From Erysipelotrichaceae bacterium (GTDB lineage: Bacteria > Bacillota_I > Bacilli_A > Erysipelotrichales > Erysipelotrichaceae), in NCBI GenBank assembly GCA_017442805.1, contig JAFRZA010000020.1:84637-148636 (forward strand): 64,000 nucleotides of DNA. Reading direction: 5' to 3'. Below, piece after piece: positions 42,939-51,316 of the stretch. The notes under the pieces are model-generated. The model was not told the DNA's origin. It was given only the letters and a program-made list of their open reading frames with translations, and searched no databases. The position numbers were made by a program, and so were the translations under genes. The stretch's first letter is position 1. Every line of letters starts with the position of its first letter.

Positions 42939-44489
42939 ATGGATAACTATCTTGTCATGAAGGACATCACCAGGGTCTATGACAACGGTATCATCGCCAA
43001 CGACAAGGTAAACTTCTCGGCCCAGAAGGGCGAGATCCATGCCATCTGCGGCGAAAACGGAGCCGGCAAGACGACTCTGATGAAAATGTTATTTGGTATT
43101 GAACAACCGGACGGCGGCCAGATCATCATCAAGGGACAGGAAGTCCATCTGACCTCACCTACCAAGGCCATCGAAGCCGGCATCGGCATGGTGCACCAGC
43201 ACTTCATGCAGGTACCGTCACTGACTGTTGCGGAAAATGTCGTTCTAGGCATCGAACCGACCAGCGGTCTGAAGTTCGACACCGAAAAGGCCGTCAAGAT
43301 GACTGAGGAAGTCTGCAAGAAGTACGGCTTTGACATTGACCCGCGGGCCCGCGTCATGGACCTGACCGTCGGCGTCAAGCAGAAGGTCGAGATCGTCAAG
43401 GCACTGGTCAAGGGTTGTGAGATCCTCATTCTGGACGAACCGACGGCGGTTCTGACTCCTCAGGAGACAGCCGAACTGTTCGTTCAGCTCAAGCATCTGA
43501 AGGAAAGCGGATGCACCATCATCTTCATTTCCCATAAACTGAACGAAGTCAAGCAGCTCTGCGACAAGGTAACCGTCATCAGAAAGGGCAAGACCATTGC
43601 CTCCTTCAATATCGCTGACGTTACCGAAGCTGACATTTCCCGCACCATGGTCGGCGTCGACGTTGACCTGGTCGTCCCGAAACAGCCGGCTCAGCCGAAG
43701 GAAAATGTCCTGGTCGTCAAGGATCTGGGCGTCTTCAACGAAATCGGCAAGAAGGTCGTCAAGAACATCTCCTTCTCCGTCCGCGCCGGAGAGATCGTCG
43801 GCATTGCCGGTGTCGAAGGCAACGGCCAGAGAGAACTGATCGACTCGATCACCGGCCTGCACCTCTATGGCGAAGGCTCCATCAAGCTGGACGGCAAGGA
43901 GGTCAAGGACCTGTCCATTACCAAGCTGCGCAAGGAAGGCCTGGTCCACGTTCCGGAAGACCGCATGATCCTGGGCTGCGCGGCTGACATGACCATCAAG
44001 GAAAACATCATTGCCGATAAGATGGACCTGCCGGAATTCGCCGGCAAGGCCTTCATCAAGCCCGGCAACATCAAGAATGAAACAGATAAGTGGATCGAGG
44101 AATACAAGATCCTGTGCAAGAACGGTGAACAGGCTGTCAGCGCCCTTTCCGGAGGCAACATCCAGAAAGTCGTCGTCGCCCGTGAGTTCACCAGCTTCAA
44201 CAAGCTGCTGGTCCTCGACCAGCCCACCCGCGGCATTGACGTCGGTGCTGCCGAATTCATCCGCCGCCGGGCCATTGAGATGAGAGATCAGGGCAAGGCC
44301 GTTCTGGTCACTTCCGCTGACCTGGGCGAACTGCTCAACCTCTCGGACAGCCTGATCGTCATGTACGGCGGTGAGATCGTTGCCTACTTCACCGATGTCA
44401 CCAAGCTGGGTGAAGAGGAACTGGGCTTCTATATGCTGGGCGTCAAGAAAATGAGCGCTGAAGAGATCGGAGGTGCCTTACATGCGTAA
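42939..44489 (+). CDS. Nucleoside-type ABC importer ATPase (two ATPase domains)
   Basis: 516 residues with two fused nucleotide-binding domains. First half: Walker A GENGAGKTT (38-46), Q-loop in MVHQHFM, LTVGVKQKVEI signature, Walker B ILILDEPTAVL and a FISHK switch. Second half: degenerate Walker A GVEGNGQRE, LSGGNIQKVVVAREF signature and LLVLDQPTRGID. This is the RbsA-like arrangement found in BMP-type nucleoside importers such as YufO/NupA. It powers the two permeases encoded next; its end overlaps the first permease gene by 8 bases. Confidence 0.93.
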   Translation: MDNYLVMKDITRVYDNGIIANDKVNFSAQKGEIHAICGENGAGKTTLMKMLFGIEQPDGGQIIIKGQEVHLTSPTKAIEAGIGMVHQHFMQVPSLTVAENVVLGIEPTSGLKFDTEKAVKMTEEVCKKYGFDIDPRARVMDLTVGVKQKVEIVKALVKGCEILILDEPTAVLTPQETAELFVQLKHLKESGCTIIFISHKLNEVKQLCDKVTVIRKGKTIASFNIADVTEADISRTMVGVDVDLVVPKQPAQPKENVLVVKDLGVFNEIGKKVVKNISFSVRAGEIVGIAGVEGNGQRELIDSITGLHLYGEGSIKLDGKEVKDLSITKLRKEGLVHVPEDRMILGCAADMTIKENIIADKMDLPEFAGKAFIKPGNIKNETDKWIEEYKILCKNGEQAVSALSGGNIQKVVVAREFTSFNKLLVLDQPTRGIDVGAAEFIRRRAIEMRDQGKAVLVTSADLGELLNLSDSLIVMYGGEIVAYFTDVTKLGEEELGFYMLGVKKMSAEEIGGALHA

Positions 44490-45621
44490 CCACAGAACCA
44501 GAATGGTTTCCTTAGCCAATCTGTCCGTTCAGAACCGCCACCAGATCCTGCGCATGGCTCTGTCCATCGCCATCGGTCTGGCCTTGGCCACGGTGCTGAT
44601 CGTGACCACCAGTGAAAGACCGCTGACCTCACTGAACTACTTCTTCTTCGCTCCGGTTCAGAACGTATCATACCTGAACTTCTGGATCCAGAAGGCCGTC
44701 CCGCTGATGTTCACCGGCGTTGCCGTGTGCATCATGTTCTCCGCCAACCAGTTCAACCTGGCTATGGAAGGCTCCTTCCTGCTGGGCGGCTTCTTCGGCG
44801 GAGCCCTGACCAACATTTATCTGTTCCCCAACAATCATCTGCTGGGAATCATCTTCGGATGCCTCATCGGCGGTCTGGTCGGCGCAGTCGTTACCTCGAT
44901 TCCGGCCATCCTGCAGAAGCTGTTCAACGCTTCCGTCATGGTCACCTCACTGATGATGAACTACATCTGCCTGTGGTTCTCCTGCTACCTGCTGTTCTCG
45001 GTCTTCAAGGACCCCAAGACATCCAAGGGAACCTATTCCTGGACGGACAGCGCCAAGGAGATCATGGTCACCAAGATCAAGATCGGCAACGATAAGCTTT
45101 ACATTTTCTATTCGCTGTTCGTTGCCCTGGCCATCGTCCTGCTTGCCTGGCTGTTACTGTACCGCACCAAGTTCGGCTTCAAGCTGCGCACCGTCGGTCA
45201 GAACGGCCACTTCGCCAAGTACGTCGGCATCTCGGTCTCGGCAGTAGCCATTCTGTCCCAGGTCATCGGCGGCTTCATCGGCGGTGTCGGCGGAGCCTGC
45301 GAGATCATGAGCCTTTATACCAACTACCGCTGGGTCGAGCTTACCGGCTACGGCTGGGACGGCGTAACCATGGCGGTATTTGCCAAGAATAACCCGCGCA
45401 ACGTTCCCGTGGCGGCGCTGTTCATCTCCTATCTGAGAGCCGGCGCCTACGTCATGTCCATCAAGACCGGCATTCAGGTCGACATGACCAAGATCGTTGA
45501 GGCCGTTATCATTCTGTTCTTACTGGCAGAGAAATTCCTGTCAGGAACCTATCGTAAGATGATCATCAAAGAGGCTGAAAGAGAAAAAGCCCTTCAGATG
45601 GCAGAGCAGGGAGGTGAATAG
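44482..45621 (+). CDS. Nucleoside-type ABC importer permease 1
   Basis: 379 residues from ATG 44482, with GGAGG eight bases upstream (a GTG at 44473 is in frame but less likely). Eight to ten membrane segments. VCIMFSANQFNLAMEGSFLLGGFFGG and FKLRTVGQNGHFAKYVGISV are the conserved cytoplasmic motifs of the RbsC-like/YufP permease family. It forms a heterodimer with the next permease. Confidence 0.9.
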   Translation: MRNHRTRMVSLANLSVQNRHQILRMALSIAIGLALATVLIVTTSERPLTSLNYFFFAPVQNVSYLNFWIQKAVPLMFTGVAVCIMFSANQFNLAMEGSFLLGGFFGGALTNIYLFPNNHLLGIIFGCLIGGLVGAVVTSIPAILQKLFNASVMVTSLMMNYICLWFSCYLLFSVFKDPKTSKGTYSWTDSAKEIMVTKIKIGNDKLYIFYSLFVALAIVLLAWLLLYRTKFGFKLRTVGQNGHFAKYVGISVSAVAILSQVIGGFIGGVGGACEIMSLYTNYRWVELTGYGWDGVTMAVFAKNNPRNVPVAALFISYLRAGAYVMSIKTGIQVDMTKIVEAVIILFLLAEKFLSGTYRKMIIKEAEREKALQMAEQGGE

Positions 45622-45623
45622 CT

Positions 45624-46592
45624 GTGGAGAGAATCATTTCAACGCTTCTGAGCATCCTTTCCAATCCGACATTTTACGCTAATGTCATCGCCGTTACTCC
45701 GCCGATCCTTCTGGCGGCTCTGGGCTGTTCCGTAGCCCAGAAGGCTGATGAGACGCAGATGGGCATGGAAGGCATCATGCTGCTGTCATCATTCGTCGGT
45801 ACCCTGGTCGCTGCCTATGTCGGCGGTCCGAATCCCTGGCTGGGCTTAGCTGCCGGTATCGTCGTCGGCGGTATCCTGGGTTACCTGGTTGCCGTCTTTA
45901 ACCTGAAACTGAAAGTCAACATCGTTCTGGTCGGTATTGCCATGAACCTGATCGGAAGCGGCTTCACCGCCTTCTTCCTGCCCATTGTCACTCCCAACCA
46001 TGACCGCAGCTCCACCAACTCGCTGCAGTCGGGCATTCTTCCCAATGTGAAGATCCCCTATCTGAGCGACATTCCGGTCATCGGCGAGATTCTGTTCAAC
46101 CAGAACATCATGACCTACATCTCATTCCTGCTGATCGCGGTAATGGCCTTCATGCTGTTCAAGACCAAGCTCGGCTTAAGAATCAGAGCCGTTGGTGAGA
46201 ACTCCAACGCCGCCGAATCAGTCGGTATCTCTTCCGACAGGATCAAGACCATCGCCCTGGTCATCTCCGGATGTCTGGGCGGTCTGGGCGGCATGTTCAT
46301 GAGCGCCGTCTATCTGTCATACTTCTCCAACGGCATCGTTGCCGGCCGCGGATTCATCGGTCTGGCTGCCTGCTCGATGGGTGAGGCCAACCCGCTTCCG
46401 ACAGCTCTTACCAGCCTGCTGTTCGGCTTCTTCTACGGTCTGAGCAACTTTGCCAGAACCATCGGCATTTCCGACAACATCCTGAAGATGTGGCCGTACA
46501 TTGCCACCCTGGTCGGCGTCGTCATCTACTCCATCAATAAGACCAGAAAGGAAAAGAAGCGTCTCGAAGGTCTGGCCAAGGCCGAAGAATAG
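45624..46592 (+). CDS. Nucleoside-type ABC importer permease 2
   Basis: 322 residues starting at GTG 45624, with GGAGG nine bases upstream. Eight or more membrane segments; the ADETQMGMEGIMLLSSFVGTL and LRIRAVGENSNAAESVGIS motifs match the second permease (YufQ-like) of BMP-type nucleoside importers. It begins three bases after the first permease gene ends. Together with the lipoprotein and ATPase it completes a nucleoside-type importer. Confidence 0.9.
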   Translation: MERIISTLLSILSNPTFYANVIAVTPPILLAALGCSVAQKADETQMGMEGIMLLSSFVGTLVAAYVGGPNPWLGLAAGIVVGGILGYLVAVFNLKLKVNIVLVGIAMNLIGSGFTAFFLPIVTPNHDRSSTNSLQSGILPNVKIPYLSDIPVIGEILFNQNIMTYISFLLIAVMAFMLFKTKLGLRIRAVGENSNAAESVGISSDRIKTIALVISGCLGGLGGMFMSAVYLSYFSNGIVAGRGFIGLAACSMGEANPLPTALTSLLFGFFYGLSNFARTIGISDNILKMWPYIATLVGVVIYSINKTRKEKKRLEGLAKAEE

Positions 46593-46603
46593 GATGGCCC
46601 TGA

Positions 46604-48232
46604 ATGAGTGAATTAGACGAAAAAAAGAACAGTGTCGAACCCGAAGAGGTCGTCACCGAAGTTCTCGAAGACATTGACTTCCGCAAGCCCGAGGCCTTCA
46701 CCATGATCAGGGATGAAAAGGAAAAGGCAGCTGAAAAGGCGGAAAACTCCGCAGCGGCTCAGCCGGAAAGCATCGACCTGATCCAGGCCGCTGAAGAGGT
46801 TAAGGAAGAAAAGCCGGTTCTCAGCAAGGATGAAAAGAAGAGGGCGAAGGAGCAGAAGGAGATCTCCGTTCTGGAGCGGGCGCTGGAATTTGCCCGGCAT
46901 CCGAAGTACTTCATTCTGCTGGTCGTCATTCTGACCATCGTCTACATTGCTGATGAGCTCACCAGCAACATCAAGGGTTACACGCAGAGCTTCGTGATCT
47001 ACGACCTGTTCAAGACAACCATCAACACGCCGGAGTTTGACGCGGCCAGTTCGCAGCTGCAGCTGATCTCAACTGCCTGCTACCTGATCCTGATCATCGC
47101 TCCGTTCTACAAGTCCCTGGCTGACCGGCTGGGAAGAAGACTTTTCCTGATCATCAACATCATCGGCATGGGCATCGGCATGCTGGTATGCGCCCTTTCC
47201 ACCAACTTCATCATGTTCATCGTCGGCACGGTCATCATGACCTTCTTCACGCCCAACGACGTCCAGGTGATGTACATCATGGAATGCGCGCCGGCCCAGC
47301 ACCGCGCCAAGATCGCCTCGCTGACCAAGGGCATTGCGACGATGTCGGTATCCCTGATCGGCTTACTGATCAAGATCTTCTACAACCGCGCTGACGTCAC
47401 CAGCTGGAGGTTAATCTACATCGTTCCGATCGCCATTACCCTGGTGGTTGGAATCGCCTCAATATTCATCGTCAAGGAGACCCCGGTCTACGCGGAAAAG
47501 CGCCTGGAATACCTCAGATCTTCCAAGGAAGAGAGAGTTACCAGAGCGAAGGAAGCGAAGGAGGCTGCCAAAGAGGAAAAGAAGAACAAGGTATCCGTTT
47601 TCTCCGCCTTCAAATACATCTTCACTCATGAGCAGACTCTGGCCATCGCCATTGTCGGCGTGATCTTCTCCCTGTCAACCGGCTTTACCAATGTCTACGG
47701 TACGGTCGTCGAAGCAGGGTTGGGCACCAAGGCACTGAGCGTTGAGGACACCAACATCATCTATGCCTTCTGGCCGATCATCAACGGCATCTTCACCTTC
47801 CTGGGCGGCATCATCTCCGATGTCATGGGAAGAAAGAAGTCTTCGCTGATCCTGGGCCTGTGGGCTCTGATCGGTCTGATCATGTTCGTCACCGGCTGCG
47901 CCTATGGCGGTTCAGCCTATCTGGTCGGCTTCGGCTACGGCTTCTACTGCGCCGGCTTATGGTCGATCAGCGACCTGCTGTACATCATCATCACCGCGGA
48001 AAGCGTACCTACCGGCATCCGGGCTTCGGTCATGGGCTGCATGTCCCTGGTCGGCATGTTCGGTACCGGCATCTCCTGGATCATCAACGCCCTGGTCATC
48101 AACTGGGTTGGTTCAGCGAGACTAGGCGTTACCCTGATGACGGCTTACCTGCCGGTCATGGGCATTGCCCTGGCGCTGCTGATGCTGAAGGTAAAGGAGA
48201 CCAAGGGAGTCGACCTGAGCGAGATTTCCTGA
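46604..48232 (+). CDS. MFS transporter with long charged N-terminal extension
   Basis: 542 residues. The first ~95 residues are hydrophilic and acidic (ELDEKKNSVEPEEVVTEVLED, EKEKAAEKAENSAAAQ), then about twelve membrane segments of a major facilitator transporter with the loop motif SLADRLGRRLF and PTGIRASVMGCMS in the second half. Eleven bases after the importer operon and before its terminator, so probably co-transcribed. It may move a related solute (sugar, nucleobase) in or out. The charged extension is not a known domain to me. Confidence 0.82.
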   Translation: MSELDEKKNSVEPEEVVTEVLEDIDFRKPEAFTMIRDEKEKAAEKAENSAAAQPESIDLIQAAEEVKEEKPVLSKDEKKRAKEQKEISVLERALEFARHPKYFILLVVILTIVYIADELTSNIKGYTQSFVIYDLFKTTINTPEFDAASSQLQLISTACYLILIIAPFYKSLADRLGRRLFLIINIIGMGIGMLVCALSTNFIMFIVGTVIMTFFTPNDVQVMYIMECAPAQHRAKIASLTKGIATMSVSLIGLLIKIFYNRADVTSWRLIYIVPIAITLVVGIASIFIVKETPVYAEKRLEYLRSSKEERVTRAKEAKEAAKEEKKNKVSVFSAFKYIFTHEQTLAIAIVGVIFSLSTGFTNVYGTVVEAGLGTKALSVEDTNIIYAFWPIINGIFTFLGGIISDVMGRKKSSLILGLWALIGLIMFVTGCAYGGSAYLVGFGYGFYCAGLWSISDLLYIIITAESVPTGIRASVMGCMSLVGMFGTGISWIINALVINWVGSARLGVTLMTAYLPVMGIALALLMLKVKETKGVDLSEIS

Positions 48233-48263
48233 TCTGCCCGATTCCGGAACTGATATGATAAAG

Positions 48264-48298
48264 AGTTCTCTCTGCCGTCAGAGCAGAGAGAACTTTTT
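48264..48298 (+). terminator. Rho-independent terminator of importer operon
   Basis: Perfect 12-bp stem AGTTCTCTCTGC (48264-48275) / GCAGAGAGAACT (48283-48294) and T5. Confidence 0.9.
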
Positions 48299-48541
48299 AT
48301 GTTAAGCGCCGGAGGAAAGAAAGCACAGCGGCAGATGATATTGAACAGGGAAAAAGGAAAGCATAATATTAACAGAATATCCGGAGGTAATTATTTTGGC
48401 TTCAGCAATCCGGTAACCGGCAACAAGCCCTCCAATAACAAGCCTTCCAACAACAAGCCCTCTGTCAGCCAGCATCACGGCTCTCTGAAGGACGCGGCGA
48501 AGAAGAACCCTCTGGGCGGCTCATCCGAAAAGAAAAGATAA
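48299..48541 (+). CDS. Small basic protein with NKPSN repeats (hypothetical)
   Basis: 80 residues, very basic, with three near-identical NKPSN units (48421-48462) and a KKR end. It lies between two terminators, which argues for its own transcript, but the ATG at 48299 directly follows a terminator T-run and has no ribosome binding site. ATG 48335 is an alternative start (68 residues), also without a good site. No family recognised; no signal or membrane segment. It may be a nucleic-acid-binding peptide or may not be translated. Confidence 0.4.
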   Translation: MLSAGGKKAQRQMILNREKGKHNINRISGGNYFGFSNPVTGNKPSNNKPSNNKPSVSQHHGSLKDAAKKNPLGGSSEKKR

Positions 48542-48552
48542 TAAGATCATCT

Positions 48553-48575
48553 AAAAGCTCCTGAGGGAGCTTTTC
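48553..48575 (+). terminator. Rho-independent terminator
   Basis: AAAAGCTCC (48553-48561) TGAG GGAGCTTTT (48566-48574). Follows the small ORF. Confidence 0.85.
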
Positions 48576-48593
48576 TGACGGGAAACGCTCAAC

Positions 48594-48623
48594 TTGACAA
48601 GCAAGCCGCCGGCAGAATAATAT
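48594..48623 (+). promoter_or_regulatory. Promoter of CNNM/CBS protein gene
   Basis: Consensus TTGACA (48594-48599) with TAATAT at 48618-48623 (18-base spacer). Confidence 0.7.
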
Positions 48624-48659
48624 ATTATATGTTTATGTAAGGAGCTGATTGATTAATAT

Positions 48660-50045
48660 ATGGACCCGCATTTGTGCAGTTTAATTCAACTTTCAACTGA
48701 AGCAGAGGCTGTGGAAGCAGCCGGTGAAAAGGATGTTTTCGGATACATCCTGCTGCTTATCGTCTTAATTGGGATCAACGCATTCTTTGCCAGCAGCGAA
48801 CTCGCTGTGGTTTCCCTCAATGACGCCAAACTGGAAAAGATGGCCAATGAAGGAAACCGTAAGGCAAAGCTGATATATAAAATGGTACAGAAGCCTACGG
48901 CTTTTCTCTCGACGATTCAGATCGGCGTTACTTTAGCCGGTTTCCTTTCCAGTGCCGTGGCCGCTGATACCTTTGCCGACTATGTCGTCAGACTCTTCAG
49001 CAAGACCCAGTGGCCGGCTGATGTGGTAAGGATGGTTTCCATCTTCGTCATCACCCTGCTGCTGTCATTTTTAACCCTGGTATTCGGGGAACTGCTGCCC
49101 AAAAGAGCAGCCATGACCAATCCGGAAAAGGTAGCCTTCGCGGAAGCGGGACTGCTGGATTTCTGTTACCGGATCTTCCGTCCTCTGGTCCTTCTGGTAT
49201 CCTGGACGGTCAATTCCCTGGCCAAGATGCTGGGCATTAAGGAACATGACGGCGACTCCGAATCGGCTGAGGAAGAAATCAGGATCATGGTCGACGCCGG
49301 AAACGAGAAGGGCTTCATTGAAAACGAAGAAAAGGACATGATCAACAATGTCTTTGAGTTCAACGACCGGACGGTCGGTGAGATCATGACCCACCGCACT
49401 GACATGACCTCGCTGGAAATAAACGATACCCTGGAACACGTCCAGGCAGCCTTCAATTCCACCGGCTACTCCCGTATTCCGGTATATGAGGGCGACATCG
49501 ACTCCATCGAGGGAATTCTCTACGTCAAGGATGTCTTCAAGTATCTGACTGACGCTGACCGCGGCGAATTCCATATCCGCGATTTCATCCGCGAGCCGCT
49601 GTTTGTCTACGAAAACATGAAGTGCGACGATCTGATGACCACCTTCCAGAAGGAAAAGGTCCAGGTAGCCATCGTCCTGGACGAATACGGCGGAACCTAC
49701 GGCATCGTCTCCATGGAAGACCTGCTGGAATCCATCGTCGGCAACATTCAGGATGAGTTTGACAACGAGGAACAGGAGATCCAGCGGATCACCGATGACC
49801 ATTTCATCGTTGACGGTGCCGCTCTGATCGATGACCTCAGCAAGCTCATCAAGGTGGAACTCGACGATTCCGAAAACGATACCGTCGGCGGTCTGGTCAT
49901 GGATGCCCTGGGCTATGTGCCCGATGAAGATGAGACACCGGAAGTCACCATCAAGAATGTAACCTTCAGGATCATCAGCATGGATGACCAGTCAATCGAT
50001 AAGGTCGACGTCACCGTTAAGAGGGAACCGGAAGATGAAGACTGA
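48660..50045 (+). CDS. CNNM-type membrane protein with CBS pair (hemolysin C/CorC-like)
   Basis: 461 residues: a DUF21/CNNM membrane domain (about 25-205, three to four segments, FFASSELAVVSLNDAKLEKMA and STIQIGVTLAGFLSSA), a CBS pair (about 225-350, VGEIMTHRTDM, YSRIPVYEGDIDSIEGILYVKD, VAIVLDEYGGTYGIVSMEDLLE) and a C-terminal CorC/HlyC domain. Bacterial relatives work in Mg2+ (or Co2+) export or homeostasis, and the CBS pair binds ATP-Mg. AAGGAG lies 15 bases before the ATG, a rather long gap; a stop just upstream excludes a longer protein. Its end overlaps the DUF3284 gene. Confidence 0.9.
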   Translation: MDPHLCSLIQLSTEAEAVEAAGEKDVFGYILLLIVLIGINAFFASSELAVVSLNDAKLEKMANEGNRKAKLIYKMVQKPTAFLSTIQIGVTLAGFLSSAVAADTFADYVVRLFSKTQWPADVVRMVSIFVITLLLSFLTLVFGELLPKRAAMTNPEKVAFAEAGLLDFCYRIFRPLVLLVSWTVNSLAKMLGIKEHDGDSESAEEEIRIMVDAGNEKGFIENEEKDMINNVFEFNDRTVGEIMTHRTDMTSLEINDTLEHVQAAFNSTGYSRIPVYEGDIDSIEGILYVKDVFKYLTDADRGEFHIRDFIREPLFVYENMKCDDLMTTFQKEKVQVAIVLDEYGGTYGIVSMEDLLESIVGNIQDEFDNEEQEIQRITDDHFIVDGAALIDDLSKLIKVELDDSENDTVGGLVMDALGYVPDEDETPEVTIKNVTFRIISMDDQSIDKVDVTVKREPEDED

Positions 50046-50451
50046 TTACCGCATGAAGGCTTCCGCGCAGGAAATCTATGATACTTTGCTGGATTCCGCC
50101 ATAGCCGAAGCCAGATTTTCCGGCGGCAAGGAGATCACCAGAACCGATCTGGTAAACGGCTACAAGTACCACCGCAAGGTCAGAAAGGGAGGCCGTGATC
50201 AGGATGTCGTGGTTCACATCCGTAAGCCGGTGGAAAACCGCAACGTGCACATCATGACTGCCTATCCGCTGGAAAGCTATGAGATGGATTCCCAGCTGGA
50301 GGAAATCGACGGCGGCCATACCATGGTTCACTATGAGCAGATCAATTCGCTCAACAAAGACCGCAAGACCTCTCTGATTTTCAAGTGGAGCATGAAGAAA
50401 CGCCTGAAGCAGATGGAAAAGTACATCGCCAGGGCCAGAAAAGGACAGTAA
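50035..50451 (+). CDS. DUF3284 domain protein
   Basis: 138 residues from ATG 50035, overlapping the end of the CNNM gene by 11 bases. The sequence (MKASAQEIYDTLLDSAIAEA, LVNGYKYHRKVRKGG, YPLESYEMDSQLEEIDGGHTMVHYEQ, KWSMKKRLKQMEKYI) fits DUF3284, a small START/Bet v1-like domain family of unknown function in Bacillota. Coupled translation with the CNNM gene suggests linked expression. Confidence 0.75.
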   Translation: MKTDYRMKASAQEIYDTLLDSAIAEARFSGGKEITRTDLVNGYKYHRKVRKGGRDQDVVVHIRKPVENRNVHIMTAYPLESYEMDSQLEEIDGGHTMVHYEQINSLNKDRKTSLIFKWSMKKRLKQMEKYIARARKGQ

Positions 50452-50456
50452 AAAAC

Positions 50457-50485
50457 AAGTGACTCATCTGTGATGGGTCACTTTT
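50457..50485. terminator. Bidirectional terminator
   Basis: AAGTGACTCATC (50457-50468) TGT GATGGGTCACTT (50472-50483) with one G-T pair, A-run on the left and TTTT on the right; lies between convergent genes. Confidence 0.85.
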
Positions 50486-51264
50486 CAGTTTAGGGTAATT
50501 ATGACGATTTCCGGATCGCTGAAAAGCCGGTGAGGGGTTTTGGTCATGCCCAGACCGGAAGAGTAGTACAGATTCTGGGCGCTGTGGTAGCCTGGCCGGT
50601 AACCGGAAGAAAGCGGCCAGTTGAGCTGTCCGGCGTGGCTGTTTCCGCACAGGATCAGCTGAGCTGAAGACAGCTGATCGCACAGGGAAAGATCGTGAAT
50701 GACGGCCAGGAAGAATTCACCGCTGTCCGGCTGCCTTTCAACCTGCCGGCCATAGTCATAGCCGTAAATGGTAAAGTAGCGGCTGGAAGTAAGGTAGATT
50801 TTCACCTTTTCATCGATCATTTCAAAACCGCTGTCGGTGAGGATCTTGTTGGTGATGTTCTTTCTGCTTTCGCTGATCAGGTCGTAATCGCCGAAAATGG
50901 CGAACTTTCCGTCATCAGCCTTCATCTCCCGGAAGAAGGAAGTCAGAACACTGATGTCTTCGCTGCCGGGAGTATAATCAATGTCAAAAAGGTCGCCGCC
51001 GAAGATGATCAGGTCATAGTCCAGCTGAGAGACTCTGGCGGTGATTTTTCTAAGGTTGGTCTCATCGGTGTAGGTGCCGTATTCCAGGTCGGTGAGGTAG
51101 AGAATCCGCAGATCGTCCTTACGACTGTCGGGATTGTCGAGGGTCAGATAGGAAACCTTATAATCGTACCGTGCCAGAAAGGTGGCGTCATAGTAGATGA
51201 ACATGGCGCCGGCTATTAACAGGATAACAGCGGACAGAATGGCGATCAGTACTTTCTTGTTCAT
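50485..51264 (-). CDS. Membrane-anchored metallophosphoesterase-like protein with altered metal site
   Basis: 259 residues, one N-terminal membrane segment (about 5-25). The layout follows YkuE-type calcineurin-like phosphoesterases: ILYLTDLEYG, LIIFGGDLFD, FAIFGDYDLIS, LAVIHDLSL and LCGNSHAGQLNWP, ending with YYSSGLGMTKTPHRLFSDPEIVIITL. But the first motif has DLE instead of DLH and the third has GDYD instead of GNHD, so two usual metal or catalytic His/Asn residues are missing. It may be inactive or use another metal arrangement. The related enzymes act on phosphodiesters or lipid-linked substrates outside the membrane. Confidence 0.78.
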   Translation of the reverse strand: MNKKVLIAILSAVILLIAGAMFIYYDATFLARYDYKVSYLTLDNPDSRKDDLRILYLTDLEYGTYTDETNLRKITARVSQLDYDLIIFGGDLFDIDYTPGSEDISVLTSFFREMKADDGKFAIFGDYDLISESRKNITNKILTDSGFEMIDEKVKIYLTSSRYFTIYGYDYGRQVERQPDSGEFFLAVIHDLSLCDQLSSAQLILCGNSHAGQLNWPLSSGYRPGYHSAQNLYYSSGLGMTKTPHRLFSDPEIVIITLN

Positions 51265-51316
51265 AAGATAATTCTATCACAGTTCAAAGGAAAAGAAGCC
51301 GGAGCTTCTTTCTGGT

